This document shows, in pieces, positions 32,206-41,100 of a stretch of DNA of 64,000 nucleotides. The number at the start of each line of letters is the position of its first letter. The stretch's first letter is position 1. The position numbers were made by a program, and so were the translations under genes. Source of the DNA: Actinoplanes siamensis (GTDB lineage: Bacteria; Actinomycetota; Actinomycetes; Mycobacteriales; Micromonosporaceae); the NCBI RefSeq assembly GCF_016862395.1, contig NZ_BOMW01000056.1, forward strand, positions 1-64,000, read 5' to 3'. The notes under the pieces are model-generated. The model ran no database searches. It was not told the DNA's origin and worked only from the letters and a program-made list of their open reading frames with translations.

Positions 32206-34290
32206 TCACCAGGTCCACTTCTGCGAGGCGCTACGGCCGCACGTCTCGAGGCGGATGTCCGCTTTCGACGCGGGTGACGCCAGCGCCAGGCAGAGGCTGG
32301 TGTCGCCGGCCGGGTGGATCCGGTGGTCCGATCCGAACACCCAGGTCTGCGCTGCCGTCCGGTTGCAGGTGTAGGTCCAGATCCGCTGGCCCGCGACGAG
32401 ATTGCCCTGCGGTACGTCGAGACAGTTGCCCAGCACCCGAATGGTCCGGTCGTCGGGAAGCCGGGTCAGGGCCTGCGCGCCCGTCCCGTTGCAGGCGTAT
32501 CCCTGCAGGTAGGTGCGGATCGCCAGGGCGCCCTGCGGCACGTCGACGCACCACTGCGGGGCGCCCGGGAGGGCGGCCGTCCGTACTGGGCTCATCAGCG
32601 GCCGCGGGCCCGGGCCCACCTTGACGATCTTCGCGACCGACGGGACGCCTGCGGCGTCGACGAGGAACAGCAGGTAGTAGCCGGGCGGCGTGACGCCGCT
32701 GTTGGGCGGCCCGGTGACGGTCAGCGTCGTACCGGACCCGGTGAACTTGAGCGGGACGTACCGCTGCCCCTGGTCGATGCTGTGGGTGACGTCGGACAGG
32801 CCGACCAGCGCCACCTTCCGGACGCTGGCCGCCTGTGCCGAGGTGACCGGGAAGGTGGCGCCGATGCCGACGCTCGCCGGGGCCGCCGAGATCACCGGCC
32901 GCGGCGCCAGCTGTCCGCTTCCGTCCTTCTCGTAGAGGTACGGCGGAGAGAAGTACTCGATGTTCTTCTCCAGATATCCGGCGGTCGTGCAGACCCCGCA
33001 GATGCCGCCGCCCCCGGTCATCACCCGGCCGTCCGGCAGCAGCGACGCCGTCGAGTGGTACTGCCGGATCCGACCCGCGCCGGCGAGCACCGTCCACTTG
33101 CCGGTCACCGGGTCCCAGCGTTCCGCGCTCGTGGTGGCGTGCGCCAGGTCGATCAGCGGTGAGGCCGCCGCGCTGCTCATGCCGCCGGTGGCCAGCACCG
33201 AGCCGTCCGCGAGCAGTGTCGCGTTGAGCTGCCGCCGCCCGGTCGACAGGGAACCGGTCGCGGTGACCGACGGGAACGGGCCGGCGTTGCCGTCCACGAC
33301 GACAGCGGTGCGGGTGGGGACCTTCGCGGCGCCACCCTCGGTGCGGTTGCCGCCGCCGACGACCAGTGACTTTCCGATGTCGTACGGGGAGAAGCTCCCG
33401 TAGTCCCGGAGAATGTCGTCGCGCGTGCCGGTCGCCGTGATCACGCCGTGGCCCGAGGTGTTGATCGTGTAGCCGGCCGGGTAGGGGCCGAAGAGCTGCA
33501 GCTGCGTGTCCGGGCGGGAACCGAGGAACGGGTAGATCCGCGCGCTGTACCGGGTGAAGCCGGAGAGCGCGCGCAGCCCGCCGTCGGCCTGGTAGACCTC
33601 GGTGGTCGCCGGGCCGCCGCCGACGATCACCGCCTCGCCGTTGGCGGTCTCCGCGACCGACGGATACCAGCGGGCGGCGGCCATGTCGGGCCCGCGGGTC
33701 CAGGTCTCGGTCTGCCAGTGGAAGACATGGGTCCACACCGTTCCGTCGAGGTCCGCATCGGCATTTCCGCCGGCCACCAGAATGTCGCCGTCCGGCAGAT
33801 GCGCGAAGCCCGCGCAGAAGATGTTCGCGCCCCGCAGATCGACGCGTTTGTAGGTATTTCCGGCCGGATTCCAGACCATCGCCCGGGTAAAATCATGATC
33901 CGGGTACGATTCCGCCGCGTTGTCGCCGACCGAATCCCAGATCAGCACCTTTCCGTTCGGCAGCACCGCCTGGAACACGGGCACCACAGGGGTGCCGAAA
34001 ACCGCGCTCCAGGCGCCGGCTCTGCCCGGGTCGGCCGCCGCCGATCCCGCGGTACGGGGTGTGCCCGGCCGTAGTCCGGTCCTGCGCTCGATCCTCGCCG
34101 CGGCCTCGGCGGTCTGCTTCTCGATCGTCGAGATCGGGGTCCCGACCAGGTCCTGCGTCATGTGCTCACGCAGGTGGTCGTGCCCGTCCTCCCCGTTTTC
34201 CGCCCGGCTCGGAGCGCCCGTGGCATTCGCGCCGAAAAGAAACAGGAGAAAAACCATTCCGGAGAGCAGCAGTCCATGACGCAGGCGCAC
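32206..34290 (-). CDS. Secreted galactose-oxidase-like copper radical oxidase with ricin-B lectin domain
   Basis: A 694-aa secreted enzyme. A signal peptide covers about residues 1-28. Kelch repeats follow, with all expected active-site residues: C159 (GANIFCAGF) and Y209 (ARWYPS) for the Cys-Tyr cofactor, axial Y411 and H412 (RQYHSTA), and H503 (SDVTHSID). A DUF1929/E-set domain precedes a C-terminal beta-trefoil lectin with CVDVPQG, CLDVPQGN and QTWVFG-type repeats. The likely reaction is oxidation of a primary alcohol or aldehyde on a glycan with release of peroxide. Start is GTG 34290, with GGAAGG nine bases upstream. A good promoter lies at 34372-34400. It sits between two identical tRNA genes. 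Confidence 0.92.
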   Translation of the reverse strand: MRLRHGLLLSGMVFLLFLFGANATGAPSRAENGEDGHDHLREHMTQDLVGTPISTIEKQTAEAAARIERRTGLRPGTPRTAGSAAADPGRAGAWSAVFGTPVVPVFQAVLPNGKVLIWDSVGDNAAESYPDHDFTRAMVWNPAGNTYKRVDLRGANIFCAGFAHLPDGDILVAGGNADADLDGTVWTHVFHWQTETWTRGPDMAAARWYPSVAETANGEAVIVGGGPATTEVYQADGGLRALSGFTRYSARIYPFLGSRPDTQLQLFGPYPAGYTINTSGHGVITATGTRDDILRDYGSFSPYDIGKSLVVGGGNRTEGGAAKVPTRTAVVVDGNAGPFPSVTATGSLSTGRRQLNATLLADGSVLATGGMSSAAASPLIDLAHATTSAERWDPVTGKWTVLAGAGRIRQYHSTASLLPDGRVMTGGGGICGVCTTAGYLEKNIEYFSPPYLYEKDGSGQLAPRPVISAAPASVGIGATFPVTSAQAASVRKVALVGLSDVTHSIDQGQRYVPLKFTGSGTTLTVTGPPNSGVTPPGYYLLFLVDAAGVPSVAKIVKVGPGPRPLMSPVRTAALPGAPQWCVDVPQGALAIRTYLQGYACNGTGAQALTRLPDDRTIRVLGNCLDVPQGNLVAGQRIWTYTCNRTAAQTWVFGSDHRIHPAGDTSLCLALASPASKADIRLETCGRSASQKWTW

Positions 34291-34371
34291 GCGATGAGTC
34301 CTTCCGCCAAAGTCCGGCGGCGGACGAGCCTCCCGTTCCGGCGCCGCCTGTCTCACCCATCAAGTTGCCTC

Positions 34372-34400
34372 ACCATAACTCCCGTTAAGGCGTTGTTCAA
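34372..34400 (-). promoter_or_regulatory. Promoter of the copper radical oxidase gene
   Basis: On the minus strand TTGAAC (34400-34395), a 17-bp spacer, then TATGGT (34377-34372). This is close to the vegetative actinobacterial consensus. The leader would be about 75 bases. Confidence 0.65.
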
Positions 34401-34569
34401 TGTGTTGTCATGATTTTGCAGTGGCGTCACGGACGGTGACCGCTGCGCGATAAATGCGACGGCAAATGATCGTCCGGGTCGGCCGATCGGGCGGGTCGGT
34501 GCCGGGCTCGGATCGCTCGCGGCCGGAACCGGTCCCGAGCCGTCGCCGGCTGACCCGCACACGGCGGGG

Positions 34570-34672
34570 CCCGGCCGCCCGTGCGCAACCCGGCCGCCCG
34601 TGCGCGGTTCGGTGGTTCTTTCGCGGCCCTGTCGCCTACGCGCGGCCCTGTCGCCTGCGCGGCCCGGTCGCC
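34570..34672. repeat. Short direct repeats in the spacer before tRNA copy 2
   Basis: cccggccgcccgtgcgc is present at 34570-34586 and 34589-34605. cgcggccctgtcgcct is present at 34622-34637 and 34641-34656, with a degenerate third copy to 34672. The 34401-34750 spacer shows no gene. Confidence 0.8.
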
Positions 34673-34769
34673 GCGCGGCCCCTCGAAGGGCGGGTGACCT
34701 GCGGATAGAGGACGACACCCGACCCGGTTGCGGACCCTCCCGGGTGGCGAGCTAAGCTTTCTCTACCGA

Positions 34770-34843
34770 CGCGGGGTGGAGCAGCTCGGTAGCTCGCTGG
34801 GCTCATAACCCAGAGGTCGCAGGTTCAAATCCTGTCCCCGCTA
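34770..34843 (+). tRNA. Initiator tRNA-fMet (CAT), copy 2
   Basis: Identical over all 74 bases to copy 1, anticodon CAT at 34804-34806, and with the same four bases (ccga) before it. Promoter candidates are TAAGCT (34753-34758) with TTGCGG (34728-34733) at 19-bp spacing. CCA is not encoded. Confidence 0.97.
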
Positions 34844-34849
34844 CAAAGA

Positions 34850-34885
34850 AAGAGGTCCTTCGCTCAGCCGGGCGGAGGACCTCTT
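34850..34885 (+). terminator. Terminator after tRNA copy 2
   Basis: AAGAGGTCCT and AGGACCTCTT form a perfect 10-bp stem seven bases past the tRNA. The spacer from here to 35110 has no gene. Confidence 0.85.
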
Positions 34886-35122
34886 CGCATGCGCCTCGCA
34901 TGAGTTTCCACCGATAGCCCGTGAGGCGGGGAATCGGGGCGTAGCGACCCGCCCGTCGTCGAGGGTTCGCATCCTCGTCCCGGCGATGCTGCCGTTGTCA
35001 GTACAGGCCGACGTCCGCCATCCGGGCGCCCGGAAGGTGTGGATGGGCAATGGCTGCCACCCACGCCGCACGAACGCGGAGCCGGCTCCGTCGCCGAGTC
35101 ACCCGGGCATTAGCGTCGACCC

Positions 35123-35713
35123 ATGTCCGACGAACGTGTGTTCCTCGCCGGCGCGTCCGGCGTCCTCGGCCAACGGCTGATCCCGCTGCTCACCGAAGCC
35201 GGCTACGTGGTCGGCGGCATGACCCGCTCGGCAGGCAAGGCGGGGCTGCTGCGGGACCTGGGCGCCGAGCCGATCGTGGTGGATGTCTACGACCTGGAGG
35301 CGCTGGTCCGGGCGGTCCGGGATTTCGCCCCGGACGTGATCCTGAACGAGCTCACCGACCTGCCCGACGACGCGGCCGACATCGGGGCGTACACCGCGCG
35401 CAACGCCCGGATCCGTACCGAGGGGAACCGGAATCTGATCGAGGCGGCCCGGCGTGGCGGGTCGCCGCGGATCCTGGCGCAGACCGTGGCCTGGCAGCTG
35501 ACCGAGGGGCCGGGCGCGCGGGCGGTCGCCGAGCTGGAGCGCTCGGTTCTCGCGGAGGGCGGGGTGGTGCTCAGCTACGGGCAGTTCTACGGCCCAGGGA
35601 CGTACTACGAGGACACGATCCCGGCCGAGCCGCGGATCCGGATCGACCGTGCCGCCGCGCGGACGGTCGAGCTGCTCGGCGCGCCGTCCGGCGTGGTGGT
35701 GATCACCGACTGA
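35123..35713 (+). CDS. Short NAD(P)-binding epimerase/reductase-like protein
   Basis: A 196-aa Rossmann protein of the extended/atypical SDR type. The nucleotide motif GASGVLGQRL lies at residues 9-18, followed by an NELTDLPDD strand end. A possible active-site Tyr lies in YGQFYGPGTYYE. It is about 100 residues shorter than typical extended SDRs, so the substrate-binding C-terminal part is reduced. TAGCGT ends six bases before ATG 35123, giving a leaderless start. It converges with the hydrolase gene, overlapping by 11 bp. Substrate unknown. Confidence 0.85.
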   Translation: MSDERVFLAGASGVLGQRLIPLLTEAGYVVGGMTRSAGKAGLLRDLGAEPIVVDVYDLEALVRAVRDFAPDVILNELTDLPDDAADIGAYTARNARIRTEGNRNLIEAARRGGSPRILAQTVAWQLTEGPGARAVAELERSVLAEGGVVLSYGQFYGPGTYYEDTIPAEPRIRIDRAAARTVELLGAPSGVVVITD

Positions 35714-36500
35714 CCGCGTCCAGGGCGCGCAGCACCTGGGACAGCGCCGCCGGATGGTGCAGGATGCCGAGGTGGCCGACCACCGCCCGGCGTGCGTGGT
35801 CCTGGAGCACCACCTGTTCCGCCCCGGGGACCGCGGTCAGTGACGCGGTGTACGGCGTCACCATCTGGTCGTAGCGCGTGACGACGGTGGTGAACCGGAC
35901 CTCCGGGGCCGGCGGCGCGCCGTTGATCGCGGCGAGCACGGCCGAGCCGGGCAGTTGCTCCCGCCAGGTCGGGATCTTCGCGTCCAGCCAGCGCCGCAGG
36001 TTCGCGGGCAGCCGGTGCGGGTGCCGGAGCAGGCCGTGCAGCGTGGTGCCGCCGTAGGTGGGCGCCAGCCCGACCAGCGACCGGACGGCGCCCGCCGCGG
36101 GCTCGCCGGGCAGGCAGCTGACCAGGTAGCGGGCGATCACCGCGCCCCAGGAGTGCCCCACCACGTCGACCCGGCCGGCTCCGGTGGCGGCCCGGACCTC
36201 GTCGACGAACGCGGCCAGTTCCAGCGCGTGCCGGTGGGTGGCGCTGACGTCCGGGCCGGGGCGGGCCCGCCGCCAGTCGAACGGGTAGGCGTCCCGGCCG
36301 TGGTTGGCCAGCAGCGGCGCGAGCGTGAACCAGTCGCACGAGGAGCGCCCGTTGGTGCCGTGGACCAGAATCACCGGGACGGAGGAGACGGCGGTTCCGG
36401 GTTCCGGGCGGCGGGCGCCGGGTGGCAGTCCCCGCGGGTGTGCTGCGCTGTGCCGCAGCGCCGCGCGCCGGCTGTAGTGCACGGGAATTTCGATGATCAC
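35703..36500 (-). CDS. Lipase/esterase-like alpha/beta hydrolase
   Basis: About 265 aa. The nucleophile elbow is GHSWGAVIARY, and the oxyanion region is ILVHGTNGRSSCDW, typical of class-2-type lipases; a late His in GHLGILHHP completes a possible triad. The exact start is uncertain: the open frame runs back to 36782, across the divergent acyltransferase start. GTG 36500 is taken because a promoter-like TACGAAT lies just before it; GTG 36482 is an alternative. No clear signal peptide is seen from these starts. Confidence 0.8.
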   Translation of the reverse strand: MIIEIPVHYSRRAALRHSAAHPRGLPPGARRPEPGTAVSSVPVILVHGTNGRSSCDWFTLAPLLANHGRDAYPFDWRRARPGPDVSATHRHALELAAFVDEVRAATGAGRVDVVGHSWGAVIARYLVSCLPGEPAAGAVRSLVGLAPTYGGTTLHGLLRHPHRLPANLRRWLDAKIPTWREQLPGSAVLAAINGAPPAPEVRFTTVVTRYDQMVTPYTASLTAVPGAEQVVLQDHARRAVVGHLGILHHPAALSQVLRALDAVSR

Positions 36501-36594
36501 TCCCGGTCGTCGCTGATATTCGTACCGCAAAAATGATCTTATCCGAGAAGTATTGCCCAATGGGAATTGACCGGAGCGGCTATTCTCCGCTCCG

Positions 36595-37857
36595 ATGATG
36601 AACAAGAACGCGGCCAACAGCGTGCAATCCGGGTCAATCGGCCATAATCCTCCCCTGTGGCCTGAACCGACCAAGACCGAACGCATGCCACGGCTCGCCA
36701 CCCTCGACGCGCTGCGGCTGATCGCCGCGCTCGCCGTGGCGGCGTTCCATCTGACCGTCTCGTGGCGGATCGACGGGCGCAACGAGCCGGAGTACTTCCT
36801 GCCCCATCTGACCCATGTGACCGTCTACGGTTTTCTCGGCGTCGAGGTGTTCTTCCTGATCAGCGGTTTCGTGATCGGGATGAGCAGTTGGAACCGCGGC
36901 CTCGGCGAGTTCTTCACGTCCCGGGTCAGCCGGCTTTACCCGGCGTACTGGATCTGCATCCTGATCACCGCGACCGTGGTCACGCTGGCGCCGATCGCCG
37001 GCGGTGTGCCGGTCGCCGGGACGCCGGGGCTGCGTGAGATCGCAGTGAACCTGACCATGCTGCAGGAGCCGCTCGGCGTCGGCTCGATCGACACCGTCTA
37101 CTGGACGCTCTTCGTCGAGCTGCGGTTCTACCTGCTCTTCGCGGCGCTGGCGGCGTTCGGGCTGACCTACCGGCGGGTCGTGCTGTTCTGCGCGATCTGG
37201 ATGACCGTAGCGGCGATCGGGCCGATGATCGGCAGCCGGGCCGTCCAGGTGCTGGCCATCCCCGAGTACGCTCCGTACTTCATCGCCGGGGTGGCGGCGT
37301 TCCTGATCCACCGCTTCGGCAGATCGCCGCTGCTCTTCGGTATCGTTGGTTTCTCCTGGCTGGTTAGTGTCCAGCGGGTCTCGGACCGGGTCGGCACGGT
37401 GCAGCCCGGTTTCCACGTGCCGGTCTGGCCGGGCGTGCTGATCGTCACCCTGGGTTATGCGGCAGTGTTGATCATCGCGTTGGGCTGGACCGACCGGATC
37501 CGCTGGCGCTGGCTGACCACCGCCGGCGCCCTCACCTACCCCTTCTACCTGCTGCACCAGCGCCTGGGGTACACCTTCATCCGGCACACCTACGAGGCCA
37601 CCCGGCTGCCCGCCTGGGCTCTGGTGCTCGGCGCCGTGCTGTCGATCCTGGGCCTGTCCTGGCTGGTGTACCGGCTGGTGGAGAAGCCGCTCGCCGGCTG
37701 GCTGCGGTCCGGGCTGCGCAAGTCGTTCGCCGACCTGCGCTCGGCGTCCGCGCTGGACGCGATCCGGGCCGGGGCCGGGCCGCGCGGCCCGGAGGTGCCG
37801 CGGCAGGTCCGGGAGGGCCGGTTGGTACGGTCCGCCGGGGCCCGGGAAGAGAGATGA
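36595..37857 (+). CDS. Acyltransferase family 3 (OafA/YrhL-like) membrane protein
   Basis: A 420-aa integral membrane acyltransferase, of the type that O-acetylates cell-surface glycans or natural products. The family start LDALRLIAALAVAAFHL is present with the active-site His, then GVEVFFLISGFVIG and RVSRLYPAYW. About ten transmembrane segments precede a basic, soluble tail of about 55 residues. TATTCT ends eight bases before ATG 36595, supporting that start, though MPRLATLDALRL at 36685 would also fit the family. It overlaps the next gene by ATGA. Confidence 0.9.
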   Translation: MMNKNAANSVQSGSIGHNPPLWPEPTKTERMPRLATLDALRLIAALAVAAFHLTVSWRIDGRNEPEYFLPHLTHVTVYGFLGVEVFFLISGFVIGMSSWNRGLGEFFTSRVSRLYPAYWICILITATVVTLAPIAGGVPVAGTPGLREIAVNLTMLQEPLGVGSIDTVYWTLFVELRFYLLFAALAAFGLTYRRVVLFCAIWMTVAAIGPMIGSRAVQVLAIPEYAPYFIAGVAAFLIHRFGRSPLLFGIVGFSWLVSVQRVSDRVGTVQPGFHVPVWPGVLIVTLGYAAVLIIALGWTDRIRWRWLTTAGALTYPFYLLHQRLGYTFIRHTYEATRLPAWALVLGAVLSILGLSWLVYRLVEKPLAGWLRSGLRKSFADLRSASALDAIRAGAGPRGPEVPRQVREGRLVRSAGAREER

Positions 37858-38642
37858 GAGAAGTGAGCGAACGTACGGAGAACGCGCGCCTGGCGGCCGA
37901 CTGCACCCGGTGTGCGGCCCTCTGCTGCGTGGCCCCCGCCTTCGCGAAGTCGTCGGACTTCGCCGTCGACAAGCCGGCCGGGCAGGCGTGCCGGAATCTG
38001 GGCGACGACTTCCGCTGCCGGATCCACGAGGAACTGCCCGAGCGCGGCTTCCGCGGCTGTGTGGTGTTCGACTGCTTCGGGGCCGGGCAGCGGCTCACCC
38101 AGGAGACGTTCGGCGGGCGGGACTGGCGGAGCAGCCCGGAACTCGCCGGGGCGATGTTCGCCACGTTGCCGGTGCTGCGCCAGCTCCACGAACTGCTCTG
38201 GCTGCTCACCGAGGCGCTGACGCTGGACGAGGCCCGGCGGCTGCATCCGAAGCTGCGGGCGGCCGCGGAACAGATCGACGCGGTGGCCGGGGGATCGGCG
38301 GACGACCTGCGGGGACTGGACGTGGAGACGTACCGCCAACGGGTTGTGCCGTTGTTGCGACGCGCCAGCGAGCTGGCCCGGGCCGGCGCCGGCGGCCGCC
38401 GCCCGGACCACGGCGGAGCCAACCTCATCGGCCGCCGGTTCCGTGGCGCCGATCTGCGCGGAGCCAGCTTCCGCGGCGCGCTGCTGATCGGCGCCGACCT
38501 GCGCGGCGCGGACCTGCGGCGGGCCGACTTCACCGGCGCGGACCTGCGTGGCGCCGATCTGCGCGGGGCCGACCTGACCGGGGCGCTGTTCCTGAGCAGA
38601 TCACAGCTGCGCGCCGCAGTGACCGACGCCGATCACCCCTAA
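37854..38642 (+). CDS. Cysteine-cluster (YkgJ-like) protein with C-terminal pentapeptide repeats
   Basis: A 262-aa two-part protein. Residues 16-78 contain eight cysteines in a pattern C-x2-C-x4-CC, then C, C, C, C, resembling the metal/Fe-S-binding YkgJ-type cluster. A helical middle follows. The C-terminus (about 188-245) consists of about eleven A(D/N)LxG pentapeptide units, which form a right-handed quadrilateral beta-helix. The function is unknown; pentapeptide proteins can mimic DNA but many do not. Translation is coupled to the acyltransferase gene. The -10 of the terC-like gene overlaps its stop codon. Confidence 0.88.
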   Translation: MREVSERTENARLAADCTRCAALCCVAPAFAKSSDFAVDKPAGQACRNLGDDFRCRIHEELPERGFRGCVVFDCFGAGQRLTQETFGGRDWRSSPELAGAMFATLPVLRQLHELLWLLTEALTLDEARRLHPKLRAAAEQIDAVAGGSADDLRGLDVETYRQRVVPLLRRASELARAGAGGRRPDHGGANLIGRRFRGADLRGASFRGALLIGADLRGADLRRADFTGADLRGADLRGADLTGALFLSRSQLRAAVTDADHP

Positions 38643-38651
38643 GCTGGTCCG

Positions 38652-39875
38652 ATGCGGCATGTGTCGGGTCTGGTGTGGCTGTTGACAGTTGTCGGGATCA
38701 TCGCTCTGCTGCTCTTCGACTTCTTCGTGCACGTGCGCCGCGCCCATGTGCCCGGCCTGCGCGAGGCGGCACTGTGGACGTCGATCTACGTGTCGATCGC
38801 CATCCTGTTCGGGGTCGGGATCTGGCTCTTCGGTGGCTCCACCATGGGCGCCGAGTACTTCGCGGGATACGTCACCGAGGAGGCGCTCTCGGTCGACAAT
38901 CTCTTCGTTTTCCTGCTGCTGCTCGGCAGCTTCAAGGTGCCCCGGGCGGACCAGCAGAAGGTGCTGCTGGTCGGGATCGCGGTGTCGCTGGTGGCGCGGA
39001 CCGCGTTCATCTTCCTGGGCGCCGCGCTGATCAACTCGTTCGCCTGGATTTTCTACCTGTTCGGCCTGATCCTGCTGTTCACCGCGGGCAACCTGGTGCG
39101 CGGCACGGGGGAGGCCGAGGAGGAGTCGCCGGACAACATCGTGATCCGGCTGGCCCGGCGGGTGCTGCGGACCTCGGACACCTACGACGGCGACAAGCTG
39201 GTGACCTACCGCGACGGCCACCGGGTGCTGACCCCGATGCTGCTGGTCATGGTCGCGATCGGGGGCACCGACATCCTCTTCGCGCTGGACTCGATCCCGG
39301 CCATCTTCGGGCTCACCCAGAACGTCTACCTGGTCTTCACCGCGACCGCGTTCTCGCTGCTCGGCCTGCGCCAGCTGTACTTCCTGATCGACGGCCTGCT
39401 GGACCGCCTGGTGTACCTGTCCCACGGGTTGTCCGCGATCCTCGCGCTGATCGGCGTGAAGCTGATCCTGCACGCCATGCACCAGAACAACGTGCCGTTC
39501 ATCAACGACGGCGAGCACATCGGCGTCCAGGAGATCCCCACCCTGGCCTCGCTCGCGATCATCGTGGGGGTGCTGCTGGTCACCGTGGTGGCGTCGTTGC
39601 TCAGCCCCCGCGGCCGGGCGCGGACCTACACGGCCGTGGCCCGGCGGCGGGCCACCGAGTTCCTGGAGGTCGAGAAGGACCCGCGGTACTGCGACGAGGT
39701 GTACCACAAGCTGCTCGACGCCGAGGCGGGCCTGCGCGCCCTGCCGGAGCGCCACCGGGAGCGGGTCCGGGCCCAGGGCGAGCTGATGGAGCTGCTCAAC
39801 CGCGCGCACCGGGTGCACGAGGAACGGGTGGCGGCCGGCAGCTGCTTCGCGCGGCCGGAGCCGTCAGCGACCTGA
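38652..39875 (+). CDS. TerC family membrane protein (probable metal exporter)
   Basis: A 407-aa protein with about nine transmembrane segments. The acidic motifs EEALSVDNLFVF and GGTDILFALDSIPAIFG are the TerC signature and lie in opposing helices. The family includes Alx/MeeF manganese exporters and tellurite-resistance TerC. A soluble C-terminal tail of about 85 residues is charged and helical. TAAGCT, which contains the stop of the previous gene, ends six bases before ATG 38652, so the gene has its own leaderless promoter. No yybP-type riboswitch could fit in the nine-base gap. Confidence 0.92.
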   Translation: MRHVSGLVWLLTVVGIIALLLFDFFVHVRRAHVPGLREAALWTSIYVSIAILFGVGIWLFGGSTMGAEYFAGYVTEEALSVDNLFVFLLLLGSFKVPRADQQKVLLVGIAVSLVARTAFIFLGAALINSFAWIFYLFGLILLFTAGNLVRGTGEAEEESPDNIVIRLARRVLRTSDTYDGDKLVTYRDGHRVLTPMLLVMVAIGGTDILFALDSIPAIFGLTQNVYLVFTATAFSLLGLRQLYFLIDGLLDRLVYLSHGLSAILALIGVKLILHAMHQNNVPFINDGEHIGVQEIPTLASLAIIVGVLLVTVVASLLSPRGRARTYTAVARRRATEFLEVEKDPRYCDEVYHKLLDAEAGLRALPERHRERVRAQGELMELLNRAHRVHEERVAAGSCFARPEPSAT

Positions 39876-39978
39876 CCGCGGGTGGTTCCCCCAGGGGCGG
39901 CGGCCGGGACGCGAGCCGCCTCCTCACGGCCGCGGCCCGGACCGCGGGTCACCTCCCCGGTGGCCGCGGCCGGAAGGG

Positions 39979-40941
39979 TCAGCGGCGGGCCTGCGGGTCG
40001 TCGGACTGCCGGTTGAGGTAGGCCCCGAGATTGGTGGTCTGCCCCTGGTAGCGGTGGAAGCCCTCCTCCTCGGCGGCGCCGGAGAGCAGGCTGGCCACCC
40101 GGGCGGCCAGGCTGGAGGCGCGGGACGCCAGGTCCGGCTCGGCGAACCGGGAGTCCTGCTCGGCGCGCAGGGCCTGCTCGGCGCGGACCGCGTCGGCGGC
40201 GATGCCGGGCCGGTCGCCGTAACCCCGGGGACCGGAGGTGGGCATCGCGGAGGTCGGCACGGCGGAAGTGGGCATCGCGGAGACCGGGGCCGGGTCGTAC
40301 GCCGGCTCCTGATAGACGGGCTCCTGGTAGGCCGGCTCCTCGTGGACCGGCTCGTCGTAGGCCGGCTCCGGGGCGGGCACCGGGACGGAGCCGAGCAGCG
40401 TCACGGTCTGCCCCTCGCCGCCCTGGTAGTTGCTGAACTCCGGGCCGATCACCAGGCGGGACAGCATCCGCGCGTGTGCCGGGGCGACCCCGATCTCTGT
40501 CGCGTTCTCCACCCGGAACCGGGCGATGGCCTGGCGCAGCACGTTCGCCAGGCGGTCCGCGTCGCCGACCGTGGCCAGGTCGCCGCCGGCGAAGACCAGG
40601 GCCGGGAAGCTGCCCTCCGGACCGTTGCAGACCAGCTGGATCTGGGTGACCGTGGCGTTCCGGCCGATCTCCCGGTTGCCTGGCTGCACCCGCAGATGCT
40701 GCGGCCACAGCCAGAACAACTCTCCGCTACTGAGCGTAGCGTCCTTGGCATGCGCATAGCGAACCCGCCGGTCGGTCACGAGGACCTCGGCCTCCTCCGG
40801 CAGGGTCCACCGCGGCAACGAGGACGCCTCGTCGAACGCGTACTCGGCCACGGCGCAGCGTCCGCGCCAGAGCACCCGCTCGCCGCTGTCCAGGGGTCCG
40901 AGGTCGGTGCCCGGAGCGGACAGGAAGTGCTGGTGGAACAT
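39979..40941 (-). CDS. Conserved hypothetical protein, 320 aa, with Glu/Pro/Tyr repeats
   Basis: I do not recognise a characterised family. Residues 1-170 look like a compact beta-rich domain (ERVLWRGRCAVAEYAF, VLVTDRRVRYAHA), resembling bacterial PH-like domains. Residues about 190-245 are a disordered stretch with EPAY/EPVY repeats and three PTSAxPTS units. The C-terminal 70 residues are helical and polar. There is no signal peptide. ATG 40941 has GGGGAAGG five bases upstream. The 159-bp spacer to the next minus-strand gene shows nothing notable. Confidence 0.75.
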   Translation of the reverse strand: MFHQHFLSAPGTDLGPLDSGERVLWRGRCAVAEYAFDEASSLPRWTLPEEAEVLVTDRRVRYAHAKDATLSSGELFWLWPQHLRVQPGNREIGRNATVTQIQLVCNGPEGSFPALVFAGGDLATVGDADRLANVLRQAIARFRVENATEIGVAPAHARMLSRLVIGPEFSNYQGGEGQTVTLLGSVPVPAPEPAYDEPVHEEPAYQEPVYQEPAYDPAPVSAMPTSAVPTSAMPTSGPRGYGDRPGIAADAVRAEQALRAEQDSRFAEPDLASRASSLAARVASLLSGAAEEEGFHRYQGQTTNLGAYLNRQSDDPQARR

Positions 40942-41100
40942 GGTTGCCTTCCCCGTTCACGCCGCGATCTGGAAAACACGGCCGCAACGATTACAGCCGT
41001 CCGGTCCCAGTGTTGCCAGTCACCCGACGCGAATCACAGTGGAAGTTCGAAAAGTGACACCGGACAGTGGCGCCGAATGAACCATCGGCCTACCCGGTGA

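Noticed and set aside
31909..34843. Integrated genomic island at a tRNA
   Set aside because: Both tRNAs are complete and the interval holds no integrase, recombinase or phage gene; duplication is a simpler reading.
34950..34982. tRNA T-arm-like sequence CGAGG-GTTCGCAT-CCTCG
   Set aside because: The loop is eight bases and no acceptor, D or anticodon arms can be built around it.
38643..38651. yybP-ykoY manganese riboswitch before terC
   Set aside because: There are only nine bases between the genes, and the start looks leaderless.
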